Of a stretch of DNA of 5,542 nt, positions 1-5,542 are shown piece after piece. Made by a program: the position numbers and the translations under genes. This DNA is from Candidatus Colimonas fimequi (GTDB lineage Bacteria > Bacillota > Clostridia > Peptostreptococcales > Anaerovoracaceae). Numbering within the stretch: the stretch's first letter is position 1; each line of letters opens with the position of its first letter. The DNA lies in NCBI GenBank assembly GCA_018065295.1, contig JAGHTQ010000233.1, positions 1 to 5,542 of the forward strand. The letters run 5' to 3'. The notes below the pieces were generated by a model. It saw only the letters and a list, made by a program, of their open reading frames with translations, was not told the DNA's origin and did no database searches.

Positions 1-207
1 ATAGCTGAGGTAGTCTCCGCCTACTCCGCCGAATTCCTTGCTGTAAGGAATGCCGAAGAATCCATACTTGTGAAGCTTCTTCAGAAGTTCAGCATCATAA
101 ATTTCTGTTTCGTCCATTTCTTCTGCTAATGGCTTGATTTCTTCTTCAGTGAACTTACGATACAGTTCCTGCTGGAGAAGATGTGTCTTTGATAATTTGA
201 AATCCAT
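1..207 (-). CDS. bcd: Acyl-CoA dehydrogenase, N-terminal fragment (probable butyryl-CoA dehydrogenase), cut by the window edge
   Basis: Only the first 69 codons are present; the frame is open to base 1 and the gene continues outside the window. The start ATG at 207-205 is preceded by a strong GGGAGG ribosome binding site at 220-225. The translation begins MDFKLSKTHLLQQELYRKF and continues through a helical stretch with EEIKPLAEEMDE (about residues 22-33) to GFFGIPYSKEFGGVGGDYLSY (about 49-69). This is the usual N-terminal alpha-helical domain of acyl-CoA dehydrogenases, with the conserved G-(I/V)-P-x-x-(Y/F)GG-x-GGD-x-x-(S/A)Y turn. From the family, the full protein should be an FAD enzyme of about 380 residues that reduces crotonyl-CoA to butyryl-CoA with electron-transferring flavoprotein. 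The catalytic Glu and FAD site lie outside the window. It starts 21 bp after crt, so it is almost certainly co-transcribed. The butyryl-CoA assignment rests on context; another short-chain acyl-CoA substrate is possible. Confidence 0.88.
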   Translation of the reverse strand, partial: MDFKLSKTHLLQQELYRKFTEEEIKPLAEEMDETEIYDAELLKKLHKYGFFGIPYSKEFGGVGGDYLSY

Positions 208-228
208 TATTATTAAATCCTCCCGGGT

Positions 229-1008
229 TTATCTGTTCTTGAATTCTGCAGGTCTCTTTTCTACGAAAGCCTTCATGCCTTCAACTCTGTCTTCTGAAAC
301 GAAAGTGCTTGTGTATGACTCAGCTTCGAACTGTACGCCTGTCTTAAGATCGCACTGCATTCCGTTATTGATTGCTACCTTTGCCATCTTGATAGCTATA
401 GGTGCCTTTGACATGATAGTCTTAGCAAGAGTTTCTGCTGCTTCCATCAGTTCTTCTGCAGGTACTACCTGGTCAACGAGGCCGATTCTGTAAGCTTCCT
501 GTGCGTCGATCATTTCAGCGCTGTAGATAAGCTTCTTAGCCATGCCCTTACCAACCAGTCTAGGGAGTCTCTGAGTTCCGCCATAACCAGGGATGATGCC
601 CAGGTTAACTTCAGGCTGACCGAACTTAGCCTTTTCTGAAGCGATTCTGATGTCGCAAGCCATGCTCAGTTCGTTACCGCCACCAAGAGCGAAACCGTTA
701 ACTGCAGCGATTACTGGCTTGTTGATAGTTTCGATGAGTTCCATAACCAGCTGGCCCTGGATAGTCATGTCTCTACCTTCAGTACCGTTAAGGTCTGACA
801 TCTGTGCAATATCTGCACCAGCAACGAATGATCTGCCAGCACCAGTGATGATTGCAACCTTAACTTCTTCGTCCTTATCGATAGCTCTGAATACGTTGTC
901 CAGTTCTGTGAGAACGTCAGTGTTTAAAGCGTTGAGAGCCTTAGGTCTATTCATTGTAACGTATCCGATACCGTCTTTCTTTTCGAAAATAATGTTCTGA
1001 TATTCCAT
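229..1008 (-). CDS. crt: Crotonase / short-chain enoyl-CoA hydratase (3-hydroxybutyryl-CoA dehydratase)
   Basis: A 259-residue protein of the crotonase (enoyl-CoA hydratase/isomerase) fold, the normal length for bacterial Crt. It reversibly hydrates crotonyl-CoA to 3-hydroxybutyryl-CoA in the cytoplasm. Visible family features are the opening strand with VTMNRPKALNAL (residues 17-28), the oxyanion-hole segment AGAD (63-66), the motif NGFALGGGNELSMACD (104-119) with oxyanion Gly110 and catalytic Glu113, and GQPEVNLGIIPGYGGTQRL (130-148) with catalytic Glu133. Both acid residues expected in a true hydratase are therefore present, which argues against an isomerase-only or hydrolase paralogue. 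The start chosen is the ATG at 1008-1006, which has a GAGGTG site at 1013-1018. An in-frame ATG at 1020 would add four residues (MRCK) but has no ribosome binding site and overlaps the site used by the chosen start. It lies 13 bp after hbd and 21 bp before bcd, indicating tight translational linkage. Confidence 0.95.
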   Translation of the reverse strand: MEYQNIIFEKKDGIGYVTMNRPKALNALNTDVLTELDNVFRAIDKDEEVKVAIITGAGRSFVAGADIAQMSDLNGTEGRDMTIQGQLVMELIETINKPVIAAVNGFALGGGNELSMACDIRIASEKAKFGQPEVNLGIIPGYGGTQRLPRLVGKGMAKKLIYSAEMIDAQEAYRIGLVDQVVPAEELMEAAETLAKTIMSKAPIAIKMAKVAINNGMQCDLKTGVQFEAESYTSTFVSEDRVEGMKAFVEKRPAEFKNR

Positions 1009-1012
1009 CTTA

Positions 1013-1018
1013 CACCTC
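1013..1018 (-). promoter_or_regulatory. Ribosome binding site that fixes the crt start
   Basis: The minus strand reads GAGGTG followed by TAAG and then ATG at 1008. The alternative in-frame ATG at 1020-1018 overlaps this site, and the bases before it are the end of hbd with no purine-rich site. The internal ATG is therefore the likely start. Confidence 0.75.
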
Positions 1019-1021
1019 ATA

Positions 1022-1876
1022 TTACTTTGAATAATCGTAAATACCCTTGCCTGACTTCATGCCAAGGTGACCTGCTCTAACCATTCTTCTCATGAGAGGA
1101 GCTGGTCTGTACTTAGGATCACCATATTCGTAGTAAAGAACGTCCATTACTGCCAGCATTACGTCCCAACCGATCATGTCGCCCAGTGCGAGAGGTCCCA
1201 TTGGGTGGTTAAGGCCATACTTACAACCGTTGTCGATATCTTCAGCTGTACCAACGCCTTCTTCGAGCATGAATACTGCTTCGTTGATGAATGGGTCAAC
1301 CAGTCTGTTTACGATGAAGCCGCCCTTGTCGATTGCCTTTACAGGAACCTTTTCCATTGTTTCACCAAGTTCAAGTGCAACCTGGTATGTTTCTTCTGAA
1401 GTAGCAAGACCCATAACGATCTCGAGCAGCTTCATAGCTGGAACTGGGTTGAAGAAGTGAGTTCCGATAACCTGTTCAGGTCTCTTAGTTGCTGCAGCGA
1501 TTTCAGTAATAGGAAGTGATGAAGTGTTTGAAGCGAGAATTGCTTCTGGCTTACAAATTTCGTCTAACTTTCTGAAGATTCCAAGCTTGATTTCCTTGTT
1601 TTCTGATGCAGCTTCGATAACCATATCAACGTCAGCAGCATCTTCAAGGTTTGTTGAAGTAGTTAAGTTAGCCAGTGCAGCGTCCTTAGCTTCTTCTGTC
1701 ATTCTGCCCTTAGCAACAGCCTTCTCAAGGCTCTTCTGAATCTTAGCATAACCTCTAGCAACGAATTCTTCGCTGATGTCGTTCATGATAACTTCGATTC
1801 CGTGAGTTGCAGCAGTCTGAGCGATTCCGGAGCCCATAGCTCCAGAACCTACTACATATAACTTTTTAACAGCCAT
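1022..1876 (-). CDS. hbd: 3-hydroxybutyryl-CoA dehydrogenase
   Basis: A 284-residue cytoplasmic enzyme that interconverts (S)-3-hydroxybutyryl-CoA and acetoacetyl-CoA with NAD(P). The length is the usual one for clostridial Hbd. The N-terminal Rossmann domain opens with VVGSGAMGSGIAQ (residues 8-20), matching GxGxxGxG, and Asp33 at the end of the second strand suits an NAD-type ribose contact. Catalytic-site residues known from the family are all visible: Ser119 in SNTSS, His140 in GTHFFNP, Glu152 in KLLEIV, and Asn190 in IVNR. The C-terminal dimerisation domain follows, with NHPMGPLALGDMIGWD (223-238) and a closing HLGMKSGKGIYDY. The usual GLD of this last segment is GWD here, a mild variation. 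The ATG at 1876 has a GGAGG site at 1886-1890 with nine-base spacing. It sits 61 bp after the thiolase and 13 bp before crt. In the 4-hydroxybutyrate pathway it runs oxidatively; in butyrate formation from acetyl-CoA it runs in reverse. Confidence 0.96.
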   Translation of the reverse strand: MAVKKLYVVGSGAMGSGIAQTAATHGIEVIMNDISEEFVARGYAKIQKSLEKAVAKGRMTEEAKDAALANLTTSTNLEDAADVDMVIEAASENKEIKLGIFRKLDEICKPEAILASNTSSLPITEIAAATKRPEQVIGTHFFNPVPAMKLLEIVMGLATSEETYQVALELGETMEKVPVKAIDKGGFIVNRLVDPFINEAVFMLEEGVGTAEDIDNGCKYGLNHPMGPLALGDMIGWDVMLAVMDVLYYEYGDPKYRPAPLMRRMVRAGHLGMKSGKGIYDYSK

Positions 1877-1937
1877 TTCTGTTTTCCTCCGATTATATAT
1901 ATTCTCTGAGTTTAAAGTTTATTTTTGTAATTAGTGA

Positions 1938-3125
1938 TTATTCGCAAAGTTCGAACATCATTGCCATAGCCTGGCCACCACCGATACACAGTGATGCGAT
2001 ACCGTACTTAACGTTTCTTCTGTGCATTTCTCTGATCAGAGTTAAGCTGATTCTTGCGCCTGTGCAACCTACAGCGTGACCAAGAGCAACAGCACCACCG
2101 TTAACGTTTACGATTTCAGGATCGATTCCAAGATCCTGTACGCAAGCGATTGCCTGTGCAGCGAATGCTTCGTTCAGTTCATAAAGACCAACCTGATCCT
2201 TGCCAATACCAGTCTTAGCCCACAGCTTTTCAACTGCGCTTACTGGAGCATAACCCATGATTGATGGGTGAAGAGCTGTTGATACAGCTGATACGTATCT
2301 TGCGATTGGCTTGTAGCCTAATTCTGCAGCCTTTTCTTCTGACATCATCAGCATTACGCATGAACCGTCGTTTACAGGTGAAGCGTTACCAGCAGTTACT
2401 CTACCAGTACCATCTGTCTTGAAGATTGGCTTCAGCTTAGCGAAGTTTTCGTACTTAGCGTCTTTTCTGTATGTTTCGTCATGATCGAAGATCATTTCCT
2501 TACCCTTAACCTTGTAAGTGATAGGAACGATATCGTTGTCATACTTACCTTCTGCCCATGCCTTCTCAGCGTTGTTGTGTGACTTAACTGAGAATTCGTC
2601 CATCATTTCTCTTGTGATACCACACTTGTCAGCTACGTTTTCAGCAGTAACGCCCATGTGATAGTTCATGAATGGGTCAACAAGACCATCGTGAAGCATT
2701 GAGTCTTCGATTCTGTCTGGTCCCATTCTGTATCCGAATCTTGCCTTTGGCAGGATGTAAGGGATAGCACTCATTGTTTCGCAACCACCAGCGATAACAA
2801 CGTCGTTGTCACCAACCATGATTGACTGTGCAGCCAGCTGCATAGCCTTCATTGCTGTTGCGCAGTTCTTGTTAGGTGTGAATGCTGGAATAGTGTCAGG
2901 TAAACCTGCATAGATAGCACACTGTCTAGCTGGGTTAGCCTTAGTACCTGCCTGGAAGTGAGTACCGATGATGCATTCGTCGATTTCTGCAACGTCGATG
3001 CCAGTTCTTTCTACCAGAGCCTTAACACATTCACCACCATGAACTGGTGCTGGAATCTTGCTTAATGAACCGCCAAATACGCCTGTAGCTGTTCTTACGC
3101 CTTCTACGATTACTACGTTTCTCAT
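1938..3125 (-). CDS. thl: Thiolase, acetyl-CoA C-acetyltransferase type
   Basis: A 395-residue biosynthetic-type thiolase, the usual length for the family. It reversibly cleaves acetoacetyl-CoA with CoA to two acetyl-CoA. The sequence opens VVIVEGVRTATGVFGG (residues 4-19). The acyl-accepting cysteine is Cys88 in NKNCATAMKA, the second-half active site has NEAFAAQ with Asn318, then GGAVALGHAVGCTGAR with His350, and SLCIGGGQAMA with Cys380. The full catalytic set of Cys, Asn, His and Cys is thus intact. HMGVTAENVA (156-165) is typical of the loop-domain region. Two motifs depart from consensus: after the nucleophile the usual C-x-S-G is C-A-T-A, and the usual G-H-P is G-H-A at residue 351. These could mark a subfamily or altered chain-length preference, but the gene neighbours favour acetoacetyl-CoA. 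The start is the ATG at 3125; an in-frame GTG at 3155 would place the ribosome binding site inside the gene. Confidence 0.93.
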   Translation of the reverse strand: MRNVVIVEGVRTATGVFGGSLSKIPAPVHGGECVKALVERTGIDVAEIDECIIGTHFQAGTKANPARQCAIYAGLPDTIPAFTPNKNCATAMKAMQLAAQSIMVGDNDVVIAGGCETMSAIPYILPKARFGYRMGPDRIEDSMLHDGLVDPFMNYHMGVTAENVADKCGITREMMDEFSVKSHNNAEKAWAEGKYDNDIVPITYKVKGKEMIFDHDETYRKDAKYENFAKLKPIFKTDGTGRVTAGNASPVNDGSCVMLMMSEEKAAELGYKPIARYVSAVSTALHPSIMGYAPVSAVEKLWAKTGIGKDQVGLYELNEAFAAQAIACVQDLGIDPEIVNVNGGAVALGHAVGCTGARISLTLIREMHRRNVKYGIASLCIGGGQAMAMMFELCE

Positions 3126-3135
3126 AGTTAAATTG

Positions 3136-3141
3136 CCTCCT
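3136..3141 (-). promoter_or_regulatory. Ribosome binding site that fixes the thiolase start
   Basis: The minus strand carries AGGAGG here, ten bases before the ATG at 3125. A longer in-frame reading from a GTG at 3155 would translate through this site and add MCKILGGNLT, which is not thiolase-like; family members begin within a few residues of the VVIVEGVRT strand. Confidence 0.85.
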
Positions 3142-3170
3142 AATATCTTACACACTGAATATCTCTAATC

Positions 3171-3198
3171 GGTCCCGGGAACCCCCATACCCGGGACC
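3171..3198. repeat. Perfect 9-bp GC-rich inverted repeat (hairpin) in the abfD-thiolase spacer
   Basis: GGTCCCGGG at 3171-3179 and CCCGGGACC at 3190-3198 are exact reverse complements separated by a ten-base loop. In the minus-strand RNA this gives a nine-pair stem, eight of them G-C, with loop UAUGGGGGUU. The base pairs on either side of the stem do not extend it. The stem is not followed by a run of U on the minus strand (the next bases are GATTAGAGAT), so it does not look like a standard intrinsic terminator for abfD. It could stabilise an mRNA end, mark a processing site between abfD and thl, attenuate readthrough, or bind a protein as DNA. The structure is certain; the function is inference. 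Confidence 0.8.
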
Positions 3199-3203
3199 AT
3201 ATA

Positions 3204-3231
3204 TTTATATCCCTATATATCCCTAAATTAA
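3204..3231 (-). promoter_or_regulatory. Weak candidate internal promoter for thl-hbd-crt-bcd
   Basis: On the minus strand TATAAA (3209-3204) matches the -10 consensus in five of six positions, and TTAATT (3231-3226) sits 16 bases upstream as a poor -35 match. A start about seven bases downstream would fall at the first bases of the GC-rich inverted repeat, giving a transcript with a hairpin at its 5' end and a leader of roughly 70 bases. The region is very AT-rich, so such a match is easily found by chance. The 120-bp spacer, the largest in the cluster, is the main supporting argument. Confidence 0.25.
3206..3225. repeat. Tandem 10-bp direct repeat, two copies
   Basis: TATATCCCTA occurs twice without a gap (3206-3215 and 3216-3225); on the minus strand it reads TAGGGATATA twice. 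It lies just upstream, in the transcription direction, of the GC-rich hairpin and downstream of the abfD stop. A ten-base period is about one helical turn, so two copies would place identical faces in line, which would suit a regulator or a promoter region. With only two short AT-rich copies, chance or slippage cannot be excluded. Confidence 0.6.
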
Positions 3232-3245
3232 TCTTTATCTGTTAC

Positions 3246-4682
3246 TTACAGCTGAACGTTAGCCAGATCGCAAGCGAGCTTTTCCTTAGCGTCGATGTTT
3301 GATTCTCTAGCGATCATGATCTTCATAGCTGCTGGTGAACCTGCGCCGTGCATTGATTCTGCCAGAGCTGTACCACCTGACATGTTTTCGAGCAGTCTAG
3401 CGATCTTAATTCTGTCTTCTGCCTTGTATTCTGGGTTAGCTGCGAAGAACTTTCTTACCCATGGACCAGTTACTTCTGAGTTCAGATCCCATTCGTGAGG
3501 CAGTGTAGCGATGAAACCACCAGCGATGTCGTGAGCCAGTCTTGAAATTTCGTACATGTTTCTTGTGCAGTTCAGCTTAACTTCGTTAGCCAGCAAAGTG
3601 TTTACATAGTATGAACCAGCTTCTACCTTGTAACCTTCATATGAGCAAGCCAGTGAGCAGCAGTACATAGTTTCAGCAAGGTGTACCATTTCAACGAGCT
3701 TATCCTTGATCTGGCTACCCTTTCTTGTACCGTTCATCTTAGCGATCAGTGAAGTTGCGCCGATGAGAACGTCTGAGTTACCAACCTTGCAGCCGCCATA
3801 GTTCTGTCTGTGATATGCAGCGAATCTAGCAACGTAGTCCTGAGCATATTCAACTTCTCCACACATGAATACTCTTTCCCATGGAACGAATACGTGGTCA
3901 AGAACTGTCAGAGTTTCGCCACCTACGATAGCGTATTCTGCGTTACCTGTATCGATGTCGCCCTGGAGTCTTCTCTGGTCGTTTGTCTGTCTGCCGAATA
4001 CGTGTGAGATACCTTCTGCATCTACAGGAACTGCACATGCGATAGCCCAGTCTTCGTCTCCTGGAAGCAGGTTAGTTGTAGGCAGGATCAGCATTTCGTG
4101 TGAGTTAGCCATACCAGTCATGTGAGCCTTAGCACCACAGATAACAACGCCGTCTTCTCTCTTTTCAACTACGTGTGTGAAGAGGTCTGGGTCAGCCTGT
4201 CCTGATGGCTTCTTGCTTCTGTCGCCCTTAACGTCAGTCATAGCGCCTGCTACCATGAGGTCGTTTTCCTGAACGTAAGTCATCCACTTCTTGAATCTTT
4301 CGTGATATTCAGTACCGTGGTCCTTATCGATGTTGTATGTAGTGATGAATGTTGCGTTCATTGCGTCGAAACCTACGCATCTCTGGAAGCAAGTACCAGT
4401 CTTCTGAGCGATCATTCTCATCATCTTTACCTTGTTTACCAGGTCATCTACGCTCTGGTGGATGTGAGTGAATCTGTTAACCTTCTTGCCTGTCAGATGT
4501 GAAGTTGCAGTCATCAGGTTTTCGTACATTGGATCGCATGCCAGATCATATGTCATAGCTGCTGAATTTACATGTGGCTTAGTCATTGGATGTGAAACTA
4601 CGTCTTCAATCAGTTCGCCCATGTAATAAAGTCTTGGATGTACTTTTCTTAAACTTTCTCTATACTCGTTACCGTTCATCAT
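3246..4682 (-). CDS. abfD: 4-hydroxybutyryl-CoA dehydratase / vinylacetyl-CoA delta-isomerase
   Basis: A 478-residue protein of the AbfD family (4-hydroxyphenylacetate 3-hydroxylase-like fold, FAD plus a [4Fe-4S] cluster). It dehydrates 4-hydroxybutyryl-CoA to crotonyl-CoA by a ketyl-radical route and isomerises vinylacetyl-CoA. Compared from memory with the C. aminobutyricum enzyme, the cluster ligands are all present: Cys98 and Cys102 in TCFQRCVG, His291 in AYHRQNYGGC, and Cys298 (Cys99, Cys103, His292, Cys299 there). Other active-site positions also match: Gln100, Thr189 in HMTG, Glu256 in GGET, Tyr295, Lys299, and probably Glu442 in ESMHGAGSP. This separates it from flavin hydroxylases of the same fold, which lack the ligands. 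It is slightly shorter than the reference, apparently from a shorter loop near residues 400-410 and another near 437. The ATG at 4682 follows an AAAGGAG site; a second ATG directly after it is an equal alternative. The enzyme is oxygen-sensitive, implying an anaerobe. It lies 71 bp after the SDR and 120 bp before thl. Confidence 0.96.
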   Translation of the reverse strand: MMNGNEYRESLRKVHPRLYYMGELIEDVVSHPMTKPHVNSAAMTYDLACDPMYENLMTATSHLTGKKVNRFTHIHQSVDDLVNKVKMMRMIAQKTGTCFQRCVGFDAMNATFITTYNIDKDHGTEYHERFKKWMTYVQENDLMVAGAMTDVKGDRSKKPSGQADPDLFTHVVEKREDGVVICGAKAHMTGMANSHEMLILPTTNLLPGDEDWAIACAVPVDAEGISHVFGRQTNDQRRLQGDIDTGNAEYAIVGGETLTVLDHVFVPWERVFMCGEVEYAQDYVARFAAYHRQNYGGCKVGNSDVLIGATSLIAKMNGTRKGSQIKDKLVEMVHLAETMYCCSLACSYEGYKVEAGSYYVNTLLANEVKLNCTRNMYEISRLAHDIAGGFIATLPHEWDLNSEVTGPWVRKFFAANPEYKAEDRIKIARLLENMSGGTALAESMHGAGSPAAMKIMIARESNIDAKEKLACDLANVQL

Positions 4683-4753
4683 AATGCTTACTCTCCTTTG
4701 TAATTAATCCTTATGAACAATATTTAAAACTTATTAATATGAAACAAAATTTA

Positions 4754-5518
4754 TTATCTGCAGAGGAAACCGCCATCTACATACAGAACCTGACCAGTTA
4801 CATAGTCTGATGCTTCTGATGCGAGGTATACTGCTGCGCCTGCGAGATCGATAGGATCGCCGAACTTCTTCTGTGGGATTCTTGAGAACAGTTCTGCTAC
4901 TCTCTTTTCGTCTTCGAACAGTGGAGCTGTCATTTCTGTCAGATAGTATCCAGGTCCGATTGCGTTTACGTTGATGCCATATTCAGCCCATTCACCAGCC
5001 ATAGCCTTAGTGATCTGAACGATTGCGCCCTTTGCTGCGCAGTATGAAATCATGTTTGGAAGGCCAAGTTCACTTGTCAGTGATGCGATGTTGATAATCT
5101 TGCCCTTGATACCCTTTTCGATCATCTGTCTAGCTACTGCCTGACAGAGGAAGAATACGTACTTAAGCTGTGTATCCTGTACGATGTCCCAATCAGTTTC
5201 TGTGAAGTCTATTGCTGATACTCTCTTGTTAACGCCAGCGCCGTTGATAAGGATGTCAACCTGACCATAGATTTCACAAACCTTAGCAACCAGAGTGTTA
5301 ATGTTTTCGATGCTTGTAATGTCTGCTGAAACACCGATTACGTTTTCGTTTCCTGTAGCTTCTGCGATTTTTGCTGCAGCTTCGTCGAGTACGTTCTGTC
5401 TTCTGCTTACGAGAACAACGTTAGCGCCTGCCTGTGCAAGGCCAGTTGACATTCCGAAGCCCAGACCAGTACCGCCACCAACAACGATTGCAGTCTTGCC
5501 CTTTAATGAAAAGTTCAT
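4754..5518 (-). CDS. Short-chain dehydrogenase/reductase (classical SDR, KduD-like), substrate unknown
   Basis: A 254-residue classical SDR, an NAD(P)-dependent alcohol dehydrogenase or ketone reductase. The cofactor motif is VGGGTGLG (residues 13-20), where the usual Thr of TGxxxGxG is Val13. Arg39 and Arg40 after the second strand favour NADP(H). The usual NNAG is NGAG (92-95). Catalytic Ser146, Tyr159 and Lys163 (SYCAAK) are present, but the helix-4 position that normally carries the active-site Asn reads DTQLKYVFF, giving Gln117. The ending YVTGQVLYVDGGFLCR and the opening FSLKGKTAIV resemble KduD (2-deoxy-D-gluconate 3-dehydrogenase) and gluconate 5-dehydrogenase relatives. The ATG at 5518 has an AAAGGGAGG site five bases upstream, and the gene ends in two in-frame TAA codons. 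Being first before abfD on the same strand, it may belong to the operon and act on a hydroxy- or oxoacid/acyl-CoA, but nothing in the sequence shows the substrate. No iron-type 4-hydroxybutyrate dehydrogenase is visible in the window. Confidence 0.9.
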   Translation of the reverse strand: MNFSLKGKTAIVVGGGTGLGFGMSTGLAQAGANVVLVSRRQNVLDEAAAKIAEATGNENVIGVSADITSIENINTLVAKVCEIYGQVDILINGAGVNKRVSAIDFTETDWDIVQDTQLKYVFFLCQAVARQMIEKGIKGKIINIASLTSELGLPNMISYCAAKGAIVQITKAMAGEWAEYGINVNAIGPGYYLTEMTAPLFEDEKRVAELFSRIPQKKFGDPIDLAGAAVYLASEASDYVTGQVLYVDGGFLCR

Positions 5519-5542
5519 GTTTGCCTCCCTTTAACATTGAGT

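Noticed and set aside
222..227. CCCGGG before the bcd ribosome binding site, the same hexamer as in the hairpin arms at 3174-3179 and 3190-3195
   Set aside because: A six-base palindrome alone is too short to claim a shared regulatory site, and at the bcd start there is no second arm to form a hairpin.
134..1739. Several open frames on the plus strand, the longest 119 codons at 134-493 and others opposite crt and hbd
   Set aside because: They lie wholly or largely antisense to well-recognised genes, have no family-like sequence, and are rich in Ser/Ile/Thr as expected from the complement of the minus-strand codons. The same applies to the plus-strand frames opposite thl, abfD and the SDR.
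1892..1897. Exact TATAAT on the minus strand just before hbd
   Set aside because: It lies only one base from the hbd ribosome binding site, so a transcript from it would start inside or beyond that site; no -35 match is seen at 16-18 bases. It is more likely chance in an AT-rich spacer.
1286..2684. Shared string ATGAATGGGTCAAC in hbd (about 1286) and thl (about 2669)
   Set aside because: In both genes it encodes the peptide VDPF plus flanking bases in unrelated folds. Two short matches with the same codon preferences fit chance, with no sign of a mobile repeat.
3171..3198. Intrinsic terminator after abfD
   Set aside because: The stem is strong but is followed on the minus strand by GATTAGAGAT and not a U tract. 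On the plus strand an AT-rich stretch follows, but no plus-strand gene exists to terminate.
4717..4747. Possible promoter between the SDR and abfD (TTGTTT with AATATT or TATTGT downstream)
   Set aside because: Each box matches consensus in only three or four positions, and the 71-bp spacer is so AT-rich that such pairs are expected. There is no inverted repeat or terminator to suggest a transcript boundary.
1..5542. Part of an autotrophic 3-hydroxypropionate/4-hydroxybutyrate or dicarboxylate/4-hydroxybutyrate cycle
   Set aside because: AbfD, Hbd and thiolase also occur in those archaeal cycles, but the strong bacterial ribosome binding sites and the adjacent crt and acyl-CoA dehydrogenase indicate bacterial fermentation to butyrate.

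Overview
All of the coding sequence in this 5.5 kb window lies on the minus strand, so transcription reads from high to low coordinates. It holds five complete genes and the start of a sixth. In transcription order they are: a short-chain dehydrogenase/reductase (SDR) of unassigned substrate (5518-4754), 4-hydroxybutyryl-CoA dehydratase/vinylacetyl-CoA isomerase abfD (4682-3246), an acetyl-CoA C-acetyltransferase-type thiolase (3125-1938), 3-hydroxybutyryl-CoA dehydrogenase hbd (1876-1022), a crotonase/enoyl-CoA hydratase crt (1008-229), and the first 69 codons of an acyl-CoA dehydrogenase, probably butyryl-CoA dehydrogenase bcd (207 to beyond base 1).

The organism is most likely a strictly anaerobic, butyrate-forming Firmicute of the Clostridia. 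The reasons are the oxygen-sensitive radical dehydratase AbfD, the thl-hbd-crt-bcd butyrate gene set, strong GGAGG-type ribosome binding sites, AT-rich spacers between moderate-GC genes, and frequent AGA arginine codons. A relative of amino-acid or GABA fermenters such as Clostridium aminobutyricum/Anaerovorax is plausible, but this is an inference; nothing in the window fixes the genus.

The genes form a coherent pathway. AbfD converts 4-hydroxybutyryl-CoA to crotonyl-CoA, the shared intermediate. Crt hydrates crotonyl-CoA to 3-hydroxybutyryl-CoA, Hbd oxidises it to acetoacetyl-CoA, and the thiolase cleaves that to two acetyl-CoA (oxidative branch). The acyl-CoA dehydrogenase reduces crotonyl-CoA to butyryl-CoA (reductive branch). 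This matches the known disproportionation of 4-hydroxybutyrate or 4-aminobutyrate to acetate plus butyrate. The same four downstream enzymes can also run from acetyl-CoA to butyryl-CoA. The SDR at the head of the cluster resembles KduD/gluconate 5-dehydrogenase-type SDRs and its role here is unknown.

The spacers in transcription order are 71, 120, 61, 13 and 21 bp. The 120-bp spacer between abfD and the thiolase gene is the only one with clear structure: a perfect 9-bp GC-rich inverted repeat (3171-3198) next to a tandem 10-bp repeat (3206-3225). It may be a processing, stabilising or internal-promoter site that separates the 4-hydroxybutyrate part from the core butyrate part. No RNA genes, mobile elements, CRISPR arrays or plus-strand genes are supported. 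The window holds a known pathway in a compact arrangement, not an evidently new system.
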